Positions 8,564 through 17,829 of a stretch of DNA of 64,000 nt are shown piece by piece. The notes beneath the pieces are model-generated. The model saw only the letters and a list, made by a program, of their open reading frames with translations, made no database searches and had not been told where the DNA came from. The stretch is from the NCBI GenBank assembly GCA_017651465.1, contig JAGCCX010000061.1:48563-112562 (forward strand). The letters run 5' to 3'. Made by a program: the position numbers and the translations under genes. The stretch comes from Bacteroidales bacterium (GTDB lineage Bacteria; Bacteroidota; Bacteroidia; Bacteroidales; UBA932). Numbering within the stretch: position 1 is the stretch's first letter; every line of letters starts with the position of its first letter.

Positions 8564-9705
8564 TGGAGCAGATATTCGACAGCCTGGTTCAGTTCTGGCA
8601 GTTTACCGGCTTTGCAAACTGCACCTGGCAACATTTGGTAATGATTGCAATAGGTGCAATCTTCATAACTCTTGGCATCGTCAAGGAATGGGAGCCTATG
8701 TTGCTGGTCCCGATTGGCTTCGGTATCATTATCGGCAACATTCCAATGTTCCCGGGAATGAACATCGGCGTTTACGAAGACGGCTCTGTGCTGAACACCC
8801 TTTATCAGGGCGTGAGGCAGGGATGGTATCCCCCGCTGATCTTCCTTGGCATCGGGGCAATGACCGATTTTTCGGCGCTAATCTCCCAACCCAGGCTGAT
8901 GCTTATAGGCGCCGCTGCGCAGATGGGTATTTTCGGTGCATATCTTCTGGCCCTTGCCTCCGGTTTTGCACCGAATGAAGCGGGAGCCATAGGCATCATT
9001 GGCGGGGCGGACGGCCCTACCGCCATCTTCCTGAGCTCCAAGCTGGCGCCTGACCTTATGGGAGCGATTGCCGTATGCGCGTATTCCTATATGGCTCTTG
9101 TGCCGGTGATCCAGAAGCCCATTATGCTTTTGCTCACCACCAAGAAAGAACGGCTCATCGAAATGCCCAAGCCGCGCGAGGTAAGCCAGAAAGAAAAGAT
9201 AATCTTCCCCATCGTGGGATTCCTCTGCACCGCTTTCATCGTGCCGTCGGGCCTGCCGCTGTTGGGTATGCTGTTCTTCGGCAACCTGCTTAAAGAGTCG
9301 GGAGTCACCCGCCGTCTGGCAAACACAGCGGGCGGCCCGCTCATCGATGTGGTAACCACCCTCATCGGACTCACCGTCGGAGCATCCACCCAGGCCGACA
9401 AGTTCCTGACCGGCAATTCTTTGAAGATTTTTGCCCTGGGGCTTCTGTCATTCATCATCGCCACCACTTGCGGCGTGTTGTTCGTGAAGATTTGGAACCT
9501 CTTCCTCAGGCCCGGGCGTAAGATAAATCCCCTGATAGGCAATGCCGGAGTGTCAGCAGTGCCCGACAGTGCCCGCGTCTCGGAAGTGGTGGGACGCGAA
9601 GCCAATCCCAATAATCATCTGTTAATGCACGCGATGGCGCCAAATGTCGCAGGCGTAATCGGCTCCGCCGTAGCAGCCGGTATATTACTTGGATTCTTAG
9701 GATAA
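8563..9705 (+). CDS. mmdB: Sodium ion-translocating decarboxylase, beta (membrane) subunit
   Basis: Protein of 380 residues with about nine to eleven hydrophobic segments, the usual length for OadB/MmdB/GcdB. It contains GGADGPTAIF with Asp150, the residue of the family associated with decarboxylation-coupled sodium transport, and a second conserved block around NTAGGPLIDVVTTLIG. It decarboxylates carboxybiotin and exports sodium across the cytoplasmic membrane. The start codon shares one base with the mmdC stop (TAATG). Confidence 0.94.
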   Translation: MEQIFDSLVQFWQFTGFANCTWQHLVMIAIGAIFITLGIVKEWEPMLLVPIGFGIIIGNIPMFPGMNIGVYEDGSVLNTLYQGVRQGWYPPLIFLGIGAMTDFSALISQPRLMLIGAAAQMGIFGAYLLALASGFAPNEAGAIGIIGGADGPTAIFLSSKLAPDLMGAIAVCAYSYMALVPVIQKPIMLLLTTKKERLIEMPKPREVSQKEKIIFPIVGFLCTAFIVPSGLPLLGMLFFGNLLKESGVTRRLANTAGGPLIDVVTTLIGLTVGASTQADKFLTGNSLKIFALGLLSFIIATTCGVLFVKIWNLFLRPGRKINPLIGNAGVSAVPDSARVSEVVGREANPNNHLLMHAMAPNVAGVIGSAVAAGILLGFLG

Positions 9706-10565
9706 TGAAGAAGTTTTTAATTATTGCTTTAAGCCTTCTTAGCTGGAACTTTGCTTCAGCGCAGTCAACCCATAATGTAATGAGTTGTAACATACGCATT
9801 ACCGGACTTCCCGCCGACGAGGTGGACGGCCGCCGCTGGGATGACCGCAAGGACATTTGCCTCAAGGTTATCAAGTCACGCAAGCCCGACATTATCTGTA
9901 TGCAGGAAGTCATTTATGAGTCCTACGACTATATGCGCAAGAAGCTCAAGGGCTACATTGCCTTTGGTTTCGAAGGTCCTGAGATGGATCCCTGGACCGA
10001 GGGCTACCACTTCATCGGAAAGAATGTAATATTCTTCAGCAAAAAGCGTTACGAGCTCATTTCCGAGGGATGCTACTGGCTCTCCGAAACCCCTACAATA
10101 GCCGGAAGTTCTTCCTGGGAGACAGCAAGGGCGCGCCACTGCAACTGGGTGAGGCTGCGCGACCGCAAGAGCGGCCGGGTGTTCCGTGTGCTCGATGTCC
10201 ATCTGGACCATATCACCAAGCTTGCCAAGACAAAGCAGACCGAGGTGATTGTGGCTGAGGCCGCACAGTATGCCGAGGATTTCCCGCAGCTGCTTTTCGG
10301 CGATTTCAATTCGGGCATTAAAGACGAACCCTATGCCCTGCTCACCGCTGCCGGCTGGACTGATGCCTACGAAGACGTCCACGGCCACGAAGAGGTGGGA
10401 TACACTGCCCACGGCTGGAAATTCGACCGTCCCAAAGGCCGCAGGATCGATTTCATTTACACCAGGGGCGGAGTGAAGGCCCTGGATGCCGAAATAGTCA
10501 AGGACGCTCCCGGCGGCATTTATCCGAGCGACCACTATTTCGTATCGGCCAAACTGCAGTTTTAA
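9705..10565 (+). CDS. Secreted endonuclease/exonuclease/phosphatase-family enzyme
   Basis: Protein of 286 residues with an N-terminal signal peptide cleaved near FASAQ-S. The EEP fold is shown by its ordered motifs: SCNIRI, MQEV, DVHLDHI, GDFNSG, GRRIDFIY and the final SDHYFVSAK, supplying the metal-binding Asn, Glu and Asp and the catalytic Asp-His pair. Family members cut nucleic acids, phosphoinositides or sphingomyelin; the substrate here is unknown. The start shares one base with the mmdB stop, so it is read with the sodium pump operon, but no functional link is obvious. The operon ends at the hairpin at 10619-10651. Confidence 0.85.
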   Translation: MKKFLIIALSLLSWNFASAQSTHNVMSCNIRITGLPADEVDGRRWDDRKDICLKVIKSRKPDIICMQEVIYESYDYMRKKLKGYIAFGFEGPEMDPWTEGYHFIGKNVIFFSKKRYELISEGCYWLSETPTIAGSSSWETARARHCNWVRLRDRKSGRVFRVLDVHLDHITKLAKTKQTEVIVAEAAQYAEDFPQLLFGDFNSGIKDEPYALLTAAGWTDAYEDVHGHEEVGYTAHGWKFDRPKGRRIDFIYTRGGVKALDAEIVKDAPGGIYPSDHYFVSAKLQF

Positions 10566-10618
10566 CACAACGGGAACGCTTCCGGGTCTTCACACGGCAG
10601 CGGCCTGTCGGTTTAGAA

Positions 10619-10651
10619 GCCTGGCACTCAACAGGGTGCCGGGCTTTCTTT
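10619..10651 (+). terminator. Rho-independent terminator after the decarboxylase operon
   Basis: A 9-bp stem (10619-10627 with 10636-10644, one G-T pair) with an 8-base loop is followed by TTTCTTT. It separates the EEP gene from the V-ATPase promoter 10 bases further on. Confidence 0.75.
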
Positions 10652-10660
10652 ATTTGTTTA

Positions 10661-10691
10661 TTTGAAATATGCTCTAAAATCACTATATTTG
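10661..10691 (+). promoter_or_regulatory. Promoter of the V-type ATPase operon
   Basis: TTTG at 10661-10664 and TATATTTG at 10684-10691 are separated by 19 bases, a full match to the Bacteroidota -33/-7 consensus and the best promoter in the window. The -7 box ends 23 bases before the first ATG at 10715. Confidence 0.8.
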
Positions 10692-10714
10692 AGAATTCAA
10701 ATAAAGATTTCGAT

Positions 10715-11314
10715 ATGCAGAATAAATTACAGGAACTAACAGAGCAGCTTTACAACGAGGGCCTTGCCAAGGGCCGCCAGGAAGGTGACCGCTACCTCGA
10801 AGAAGCCAGGCTCAAATCGTCCGCTATGCTCGAAGAGGCCCGTGCCCAGGCCGCCGGTATTATCGAGGCTGCCGAGAAAGAAGCAGCCGACCTGCGCTCC
10901 AAGGCCGAGGCAGACATTAAAATGGCCTCTGCCCAGGCTCTTCAAGCCACCCGCAAGGACATAGAGAATCTGATAGTGACCAAGGCATCGTCGCAGACTG
11001 CCACATCCGACCCTGAATTCCTCAAACAGATCATAGTTGCCGTTGCAAGCAAGTTCTCGGCGCAAGAGGGCGCCGACATCGCGCTTGTACTCCCTTCATC
11101 CCTGAAGGAAAAGCTCGAGCCCTGGGTCCAGGGAGAACTTGCCAAAACGCTTTCTGCCGGAGTTCAGGCAGAGTTTTCCAAGAAGATTGCAGGTGGTTTT
11201 ACAATCGGGCCCAAGGACGGGAGCTACTTTATCAGCTTTACCGACAAAACCTTTGAGGGCCTGATTGCCGAGTATCTGCGTCCTGTTACCCGTAAACTGC
11301 TTTTCGGTGAATAA
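10715..11314 (+). CDS. atpE: V-type ATP synthase subunit E
   Basis: Protein of 199 residues. The N-terminal half (residues 1-100) is a long charged helix rich in Ala, Glu and Lys, and the C-terminal half is a compact alpha/beta domain, as in the peripheral stalk subunit E. It joins the A3B3 head to the membrane part. It is the first gene of the operon, directly after a consensus promoter. Similarity is mainly in composition, pattern and gene position, since subunit E is weakly conserved. Confidence 0.85.
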   Translation: MQNKLQELTEQLYNEGLAKGRQEGDRYLEEARLKSSAMLEEARAQAAGIIEAAEKEAADLRSKAEADIKMASAQALQATRKDIENLIVTKASSQTATSDPEFLKQIIVAVASKFSAQEGADIALVLPSSLKEKLEPWVQGELAKTLSAGVQAEFSKKIAGGFTIGPKDGSYFISFTDKTFEGLIAEYLRPVTRKLLFGE

Positions 11315-11882
11315 CTACGAGTACATAATAGCCTCGCTGCCCGTGCCCGGGAAGGATGATGCCAAGCTGGATGCGGAGGCTCTTATCGCCGCTGTCCGCT
11401 CCCAGTGCTCCCCTTCCGACAACGCTTTGATCGACATCCTGCTGGACGGCTTTGACTCAGACAAGCTGAGCGAAGCGTTTTATTCGTCGGCCTACCGCTC
11501 CCGCAACGCTTTCATCCGGGAGTTCCTGCTGTTCGACCTCAAACTGCGCAACACCAAAGTCGAGTATCTGAACAAGGCCCTGGGCAGGCCCGCCGGCCTG
11601 GACCTTATGCCCTTGCCCTCCGGAGCCGATGCGGAGTTTTTTGAGAAGTCCAAAGCCGAATCCATTCTGGCACTCAAGGATATTCTCGGACGCGAGAGGG
11701 GTCTGGACGATCTGATGTGGGCCAAGGCGGACTCGCTGGTGCAGTTGCACGTTTTCGACATCGACATCATTCTTTCATACATTGTAAAATTCAAGATCAT
11801 CGACCGCTGGAACCGGCTCGATCCCCAAACCGGGCGAGAGCTTTTCCGCCGTCTGGTACAAGAAATACGAAACACAAGATAA
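11307..11882 (+). CDS. DUF2764 protein, V-ATPase-associated
   Basis: Protein of 191 residues if translation starts at GTG 11307 (NNYEYIIASLPVPG), which overlaps the atpE stop by 8 bases. An ATG at 11265 lies inside atpE and adds residues with no family similarity. DUF2764 genes occupy this place in Bacteroidota and some other V-ATPase operons that lack a standard subunit C, and the protein is largely helical like subunit C, so it probably does the job of C in linking stalk and rotor. That role is inference. No signal peptide or membrane segment is seen. Confidence 0.82.
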   Translation: MNNYEYIIASLPVPGKDDAKLDAEALIAAVRSQCSPSDNALIDILLDGFDSDKLSEAFYSSAYRSRNAFIREFLLFDLKLRNTKVEYLNKALGRPAGLDLMPLPSGADAEFFEKSKAESILALKDILGRERGLDDLMWAKADSLVQLHVFDIDIILSYIVKFKIIDRWNRLDPQTGRELFRRLVQEIRNTR

Positions 11883-11883
11883 T

Positions 11884-13638
11884 ATGGCTACAAAAGGCAC
11901 GGTGACAGGAATTGTTTCCAACCTGGTGACGGTCAAAGTTGACGGTCCCGTTGGAGAGAACGAACTCTGTCATATAAACCTTGGCGGCACATTGCTGCTT
12001 GCCGAGGTAATTAAAGTAACTGGCGATCTTGCCTCGGTGCAGGTATTCGAGAGCACGCGCGGCCTGAAGAACGGCGACGAGGTGACCTTCCTTGGCAGGA
12101 TGCTCGAGGCCAGTCTCGGCCCGGGACTCCTGTCGGGAGTCTATGACGGCCTGCAGAACGACCTCACCACTATGACCGGGGTGTTCCTTAAGAGAGGAGA
12201 ATATACCGATCCCCTGGATCACAGCAAGTTGTGGGATTTCAAACCTATTGCCTCCGTGGGCGACAAGGTAGTGGCAGCCGACTGGCTGGGAGAGGTTATG
12301 GAAGGCTGGCTGCCTCACAAGATAATGGTTCCGTTCAGCTTCAGCGGAGAATATACCGTGCGCAGCATCGCTCCCGAAGGCTCCTACAACATCGATCAGA
12401 CCATCGCCGTTCTTGCGGATGCCGAGGGCGAGGAACACAAGGTTACTATGTGCCAGAAATGGCCGGTGAAAGTGGCGGTTAGAGGCTACCGCGAGAAACC
12501 CCGTCCGAGCAAGATAATGGAGACGGGAGTGCGCATCATCGACACTTTCAATCCCATAGCCGAGGGCGGTACCGGATTCATCCCCGGTCCTTTCGGCTGC
12601 GGCAAGACCGTGCTCCAGCACGCCATTGCCAAGCAGGGCGAGGCCGACCTGGTGGTTATGGCCGCCTGCGGCGAGCGCGCCAACGAGGTGGTGGAGATTT
12701 TTACCGAGTACCCCGAACTCATCGACCCGCATACTGGCCGCAAGCTGATGGAGCGTACCGTTATCATATGCAACACCTCCAATATGCCGGTTGCAGCCCG
12801 TGAGGCCTCGGTATATACGGCTATGACCATATGCGAGTACTACCGTGCGATGGGATACCGCTGCCTGCTTCTTGCCGACTCCACTTCGCGCTGGGCCCAG
12901 GCCCTGAGGGAGATGTCCAACCGTATGGAAGAGCTTCCCGGACAGGACGCTTTCCCCGTGGACCTCTCGGCCATCATCTCCAATTTCTACGCCCGTGCCG
13001 GACAGGTGGTGCTCAACAACGGCGAGACCGGGGCGGTGACTTTCATCGGCACTGTCTCCCCTGCCGGCGGCAATCTCAAGGAGCCGGTAACCGAAAGTAC
13101 CAAAAAGGCCGCCCGTTGCTTCTATGCTCTCGAGCAGAACCGCGCCGACCAGAAGCGCTACCCTGCCGTGAATCCGGTGGAGTCGTATTCCAAGTATCTG
13201 GAATATCCCGAAATCCAGCGTACACTCGAGAGTACGGTGGAGCGTGGCTGGATCGATAAAGTGCTGGAAGCCAAGGTGCTTGTGCGCCGCGGAAAAGAGA
13301 TGGCCGACCAGATCAACATCCTGGGCGACGATGGCGTGCCTATGAGCTATCACGAGGCATTCTGGAAGAGCGAGCTTATAGATTTCGGCTTCCTCCAGCA
13401 AGATGCATTCGACGCCATCGACTCCGTGTGCCCTATGGAGAGGCAGAAGTATATGCTCGACCTCATACTTGATATTTGCCGCCGCGAATTCAATTTCGAG
13501 GATTACGAGAAGTGCCGCTCCTATTTCAAAGAAATGATTAATATCCTCAGGCAGATGAACTACTCCGAGTTCAAGTCGGAAGGATTCGAAAACTACCTTG
13601 CATCCCTGACCAAACTACTCTCCGAAAATGGCAACTAA
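11884..13638 (+). CDS. atpA: V-type ATP synthase catalytic subunit A
   Basis: Protein of 584 residues, normal for subunit A. It contains the Walker A loop GPFGCGKT at about residues 235-242, a Walker B region ending LLADSTSRW, and the non-homologous region between residues 110 and 190 that distinguishes V/A-type A subunits from F-type beta. It hydrolyses or makes ATP in the A3B3 head. The C-terminal 11 bases overlap atpB, implying coupled translation. Confidence 0.96.
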   Translation: MATKGTVTGIVSNLVTVKVDGPVGENELCHINLGGTLLLAEVIKVTGDLASVQVFESTRGLKNGDEVTFLGRMLEASLGPGLLSGVYDGLQNDLTTMTGVFLKRGEYTDPLDHSKLWDFKPIASVGDKVVAADWLGEVMEGWLPHKIMVPFSFSGEYTVRSIAPEGSYNIDQTIAVLADAEGEEHKVTMCQKWPVKVAVRGYREKPRPSKIMETGVRIIDTFNPIAEGGTGFIPGPFGCGKTVLQHAIAKQGEADLVVMAACGERANEVVEIFTEYPELIDPHTGRKLMERTVIICNTSNMPVAAREASVYTAMTICEYYRAMGYRCLLLADSTSRWAQALREMSNRMEELPGQDAFPVDLSAIISNFYARAGQVVLNNGETGAVTFIGTVSPAGGNLKEPVTESTKKAARCFYALEQNRADQKRYPAVNPVESYSKYLEYPEIQRTLESTVERGWIDKVLEAKVLVRRGKEMADQINILGDDGVPMSYHEAFWKSELIDFGFLQQDAFDAIDSVCPMERQKYMLDLILDICRREFNFEDYEKCRSYFKEMINILRQMNYSEFKSEGFENYLASLTKLLSENGN

Positions 13639-14941
13639 AGCATATCAACGAACTTATACCAAGCTGCAGGCCATTACCAAGGCCACCGTGTCTCTCAATG
13701 CTACAGGTGTAGCCAACGACGAGCTGGCGCTTGTCGGAGGACGTCTCGCCCAGGTCGTGAAGACCAAAGGCGAAAGAGTGACGATGCAGGTCTTCTCGGG
13801 CACCGAAGGCATCCCCACCAACGCCGAGGTTTCGTTCTTCGGAGAGCCCCCTACCCTCAAAGTAAGCGATCAGTTGTCAGGCCGTTTTTTCAACGCCTAC
13901 GGCAAGCCCATCGACGGAGGCCCCGAAGTTGAAGGTGAATTGCGCGAGGCCGGCGGACCGTCGGTCAACCCCTACAAGCGCCGCCAGCCCAGCGAGCTGA
14001 TTCCTACCGGAATTGCGGGAATCGACCTCAACAACACTCTCGTATCGGGCCAGAAGATTCCTTTCTTCGCCGACCCCGACCAGCCTTACAACCAGGTTAT
14101 GGCCGATGTGGCTATGAGGGCGGATGTAGATAAGATAATACTGGGCGGAATGGGCCTGAGCAACGACGACTATCTGTTCTTCCGTCAGGCCTTCGAAAGC
14201 GCCGGGGCGCTCGACCGTATAGTCTCTTTTGTCAACACCACCGAAGAGCCGCCCGTGGAGAGGCTTTTGATTCCGGATATGGCGCTTACCGCGGCGGAGT
14301 ACTTTGCCGTGGACAAGAACGAAAAGGTGCTTGTCCTGCTCACCGATATGACTCTCTATGCCGACGCCCTGTCCATAGTGAGCAACCGTATGGACCAGAT
14401 CCCCTCCAAGGACTCGATGCCCGGTTCGCTGTATTCCGATCTTGCAAAGATATACGAGAAGGCAGTTCAGCTGCCCGACGGCGGCTCCATCACCATCATC
14501 GCGGTCACTACCCTGAACGACGGAGACATTACCCACGCTATCCCCGACAACACAGGTTACATTACCGAAGGCCAGATATTCCTGCGCGCCGATTCGGATT
14601 CCGGTTGTGTGATAGTCGATCCTTTCCGCAGCCTGAGCCGACTCAAACAGCTGGTGCAGGGCAAGAAAACGCGCGAAGACCACAGCCAGGTTATGAATGC
14701 CGGCGTGCGTCTTTATGCCGACGCCCAGAATGCCAAGACCAAACTGCAGAACGGTTTTGACCTGTCCGATTACGACCTCCGCTGTCTGGACTACGCGAAA
14801 GACTATGCCAAGCAGCTGCTCAGTATCGATGTTAACATCTCGATAGAAGAGATGCTCGATACGGCCTGGCGGCTGTTTGCCAAGTACTTCTCGCCTGCTG
14901 AAACAGGTATCAAACAGTCTTTGATTGACAAATACTGGTAA
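13628..14941 (+). CDS. atpB: V-type ATP synthase non-catalytic subunit B
   Basis: Protein of 437 residues. It lacks a Walker A loop, as expected for subunit B, but keeps the family's head-domain blocks: IPTGIAGIDLNNTLVSGQKIPF is present from about residue 124 and LLTDMTLYADALSIVSNRMDQIPS around 237. It forms the alternating partner of subunit A in the head. The start overlaps atpA by 11 bases. Confidence 0.95.
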   Translation: MATKAYQRTYTKLQAITKATVSLNATGVANDELALVGGRLAQVVKTKGERVTMQVFSGTEGIPTNAEVSFFGEPPTLKVSDQLSGRFFNAYGKPIDGGPEVEGELREAGGPSVNPYKRRQPSELIPTGIAGIDLNNTLVSGQKIPFFADPDQPYNQVMADVAMRADVDKIILGGMGLSNDDYLFFRQAFESAGALDRIVSFVNTTEEPPVERLLIPDMALTAAEYFAVDKNEKVLVLLTDMTLYADALSIVSNRMDQIPSKDSMPGSLYSDLAKIYEKAVQLPDGGSITIIAVTTLNDGDITHAIPDNTGYITEGQIFLRADSDSGCVIVDPFRSLSRLKQLVQGKKTREDHSQVMNAGVRLYADAQNAKTKLQNGFDLSDYDLRCLDYAKDYAKQLLSIDVNISIEEMLDTAWRLFAKYFSPAETGIKQSLIDKYW

Positions 14942-14955
14942 GAGCGATAATCTCG

Positions 14956-15564
14956 ATGGCAATCAAGTTCCAATATAACAAGACCTCCCTGACAAATCTC
15001 GGCAAGCAGCTGAAGATCAGGCAGAATGCGCTTCCGACCTTGAAGAACAAAGAGTCGGCCCTGCGCGTGAGCGTGATTACGGCCAAGGCCGAGGCCCTCT
15101 CTCAGGCTCAGGCGCTTGAACAGAAGCTGCAGGAATACGATTACCTCTGCGCGTTGTGGAACGAATTCGAGCCCGGGCTGGTGAGCATAAAAGATGTGCA
15201 TCTCAAGACAGTCAAGATAGCCGGTGTCAAGGCTCCCGCCCTTGACGGCATCGATTTTGACCTCAAGCCTTTCAATGCTTTCGTCAAACCTGCCTGGTAT
15301 GCCGACGGAGTGCGTATCCTCCAGGAGCTCAGTACATTGGGCATAGAGTCGGAGATATCCGAAGAACGCCGTCAGGTGCTTGAATTCAACCGCAAGAAGA
15401 CCACCCAGAAGGTCAACTTGTACGAAAAGGTGCAGATCCCGGGATTCCAGGAGGCGATACGCAAGATCAAGCGCTATATGGAAGACGAGGAGAATCTTTC
15501 CAAGGCATCGTCCAAAATCGTTAAAGGCCGCCACGAGCAGCAAGAAGAGGAGGAAGAGCTATGA
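14956..15564 (+). CDS. atpD: V-type ATP synthase subunit D (central shaft)
   Basis: Protein of 202 residues, nearly all helical, with the subunit D pattern: an N-terminal TSLTNLGKQLKIRQNALPTL segment that packs in the head and a long C-terminal helix. Subunit D is the rotating shaft, equivalent to gamma in F-type enzymes. The C-terminus is very acidic (QEEEEEL). It lies 14 bases after atpB and overlaps atpI by 4 bases (ATGA). Confidence 0.9.
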   Translation: MAIKFQYNKTSLTNLGKQLKIRQNALPTLKNKESALRVSVITAKAEALSQAQALEQKLQEYDYLCALWNEFEPGLVSIKDVHLKTVKIAGVKAPALDGIDFDLKPFNAFVKPAWYADGVRILQELSTLGIESEISEERRQVLEFNRKKTTQKVNLYEKVQIPGFQEAIRKIKRYMEDEENLSKASSKIVKGRHEQQEEEEEL

Positions 15565-17276
15565 TAGTCAAAATGACCCGCTACGATTTCATCCTCCCTT
15601 CGGCTGTAAAGGATGATTTTCTGGACAAGCTTTCCGCCCTTGGAGTCGTGGATATCACGCGCTCCTTCAAGCCTGTGGACGAGCACTCCCGCGAGCTGCT
15701 TTCTGAAATCGGAAAGATCAAGTCGGATATACGCGTCATCGAAAGCGGTACCGACGAGCGTTACGCCGCTCTGGACAAAGAGGGTGATAAGCTGCGCAAG
15801 GAGCTTGAAGCAGCCTCTCACTGGGGCGAGTTCGACCCCGAAAGATTGCAATCTCTCGGCACTCCCGTACACTTCTACTGCCTCCCCGAAAAGAAATTCG
15901 GCGCCATTCCGCAAGACGACTATCCCCTGCAGGTTATCGACCGCTCTCACGGTAAGGTATGGTTCGTGGTGCTCGGAGACGGTGAATTCCCGGCTTCTCC
16001 CCTGCCCGCTCCCCAAAGGCCTGCGTCGGTAATTGAAAAGGCTATCGAGGAGAACGAGGCGGCGCTTACAGCATACGAAAAGACCCTCGAGGGTAAGCGG
16101 AGCCTGATTCCTTCCCTTCAGGAAAAGGCCGGCAGGCTTGAGTCGGAGTTGAATATGTATCTGGCCTCCGTTGCCGGTGAGGCTGCGGCCGACAATGCTC
16201 TCACCGTCTTCGAAGGATTCGCCCCTTCGTCCGACAAGGAGAGGCTCGAGAAGGCCTTCGACGAGCTTGACTGCGTGTGGCTCAGTGCTGAAGCTACACT
16301 TGAGGATAACCCTCCTATAAAGCTTAAGAACAATTGGTTCGTGCGTCTGTTCGAGCCTCTTACCGATATGTATGGACGGCCGGACTACAATGAGTTCGAC
16401 CCTACTCCTTACATATCGATATTCTTCCTGCTGTTCTTTGCTATGTGTATGGGAGACGCCGGATACGGGCTCTTGTTGTTCATAGCCGGATTGCTGCTCA
16501 CGAAGGTTGAGAAATTCAAGAGTCTCGCTCCCCTGGTTGCCACCTTGGGCGCCGGAACCTTTGTGGTGGGTATCGTAATGCATACCTTCTTCGGAGTCGA
16601 CATAGCCGCCTTGAGCTGGATACCATCCTGGATGAAGAGCATAATGATAACCGGCACCATAGCCGGATTCGAAGCGCAGATGGTTCTCTCGCTTGTAATA
16701 GGTGTCGTGCATCTGTGCCTTGCTATGGTGGTCAAGACTGTCTATGCCACACGCAACCGCGGTTTCCTGGGATCCCTCGGGGTTTGGGGCTGGACGCTGC
16801 TGATAGTAGGCGGGGTGATTGTAGGTACCCTTGCTATTTTCTCTCTCCTGCCCTCTAAAGTCGTCAAGTGGATCATCATAGTACTGGGAGCAGTGTCGGC
16901 ACTGGGCATTTTCCTGTTCAACGATATCAAGCGCAATCCTCTCAAGAACATAGGCTCGGGACTGTGGGATGCATACAATACCGTTACCGGCCTGCTTGGC
17001 GATGTGCTGAGTTACCTGCGTCTGTATGCACTCGGACTTGCCGGAGGAATGCTTGGCAAAGCCTTCAATGATATTGCGGCGATGACCATCGGCGACGGTT
17101 CATTCGGTTTCGGATGGCTCGCCTTCGCGCTCATATTGGTCATAGGCCACGCGCTTAATTTGGCAATGTGTTGCCTCGGTGCTTTCGTGCATCCCCTGCG
17201 ACTTAATTTCCTGGAGTTCTTCAAGAATTCAGGCTACGATGGCAAGGGACGCGCATATCAACCGATAAAGAAGTAA
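15561..17276 (+). CDS. atpI: V-type ATP synthase subunit I (subunit a equivalent)
   Basis: Protein of 571 residues, on the short side for the family (about 600-680). Residues 1-270 form the soluble coiled-coil stalk-binding half, and the rest has about seven to eight membrane helices. The conserved LSYLRLYALGLAGGMLG block near the C-terminus holds the Arg that faces the ion-binding Glu of the K ring, and FVHPLRLNFLEFF follows near the end. It supplies the ion half-channels. It overlaps atpD by 4 bases. Confidence 0.93.
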   Translation: MIVKMTRYDFILPSAVKDDFLDKLSALGVVDITRSFKPVDEHSRELLSEIGKIKSDIRVIESGTDERYAALDKEGDKLRKELEAASHWGEFDPERLQSLGTPVHFYCLPEKKFGAIPQDDYPLQVIDRSHGKVWFVVLGDGEFPASPLPAPQRPASVIEKAIEENEAALTAYEKTLEGKRSLIPSLQEKAGRLESELNMYLASVAGEAAADNALTVFEGFAPSSDKERLEKAFDELDCVWLSAEATLEDNPPIKLKNNWFVRLFEPLTDMYGRPDYNEFDPTPYISIFFLLFFAMCMGDAGYGLLLFIAGLLLTKVEKFKSLAPLVATLGAGTFVVGIVMHTFFGVDIAALSWIPSWMKSIMITGTIAGFEAQMVLSLVIGVVHLCLAMVVKTVYATRNRGFLGSLGVWGWTLLIVGGVIVGTLAIFSLLPSKVVKWIIIVLGAVSALGIFLFNDIKRNPLKNIGSGLWDAYNTVTGLLGDVLSYLRLYALGLAGGMLGKAFNDIAAMTIGDGSFGFGWLAFALILVIGHALNLAMCCLGAFVHPLRLNFLEFFKNSGYDGKGRAYQPIKK

Positions 17277-17289
17277 AATATTAACGTAA

Positions 17290-17742
<453 letters not shown>

Positions 17743-17767
17743 TTATTTATTAAACAGGCACTAACGC

Positions 17768-17800
17768 AATCGGGGTGGACTGAATAAGTCCGCCCCGATT
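17768..17800 (+). terminator. Strong hairpin ending the V-ATPase operon
   Basis: A 14-bp stem (17768-17781 with 17787-17800, one G-T pair) and a 5-base loop lie between atpK and the convergent gpsA. The downstream side is AT-rich rather than a T run, so it may act as a terminator in both directions with limited strength. Confidence 0.7.
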
Positions 17801-17829
17801 ATGTTATATAAGCTGGAAGATTTGTCGAA

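Noticed and set aside
5668-9705. Reading the decarboxylase set as propionyl-CoA or oxaloacetate carboxylase genes
   Set aside because: No biotin carboxylase gene, and the alpha subunit is of the acyl-CoA carboxyltransferase type rather than the pyruvate carboxylase type; the OadB-type membrane subunit shows a sodium pump.
11797-13401. A 534-codon open frame antisense to atpA
   Set aside because: It mirrors a strongly coding GC-rich gene with clear V-ATPase motifs, and its translation has no recognisable domain.
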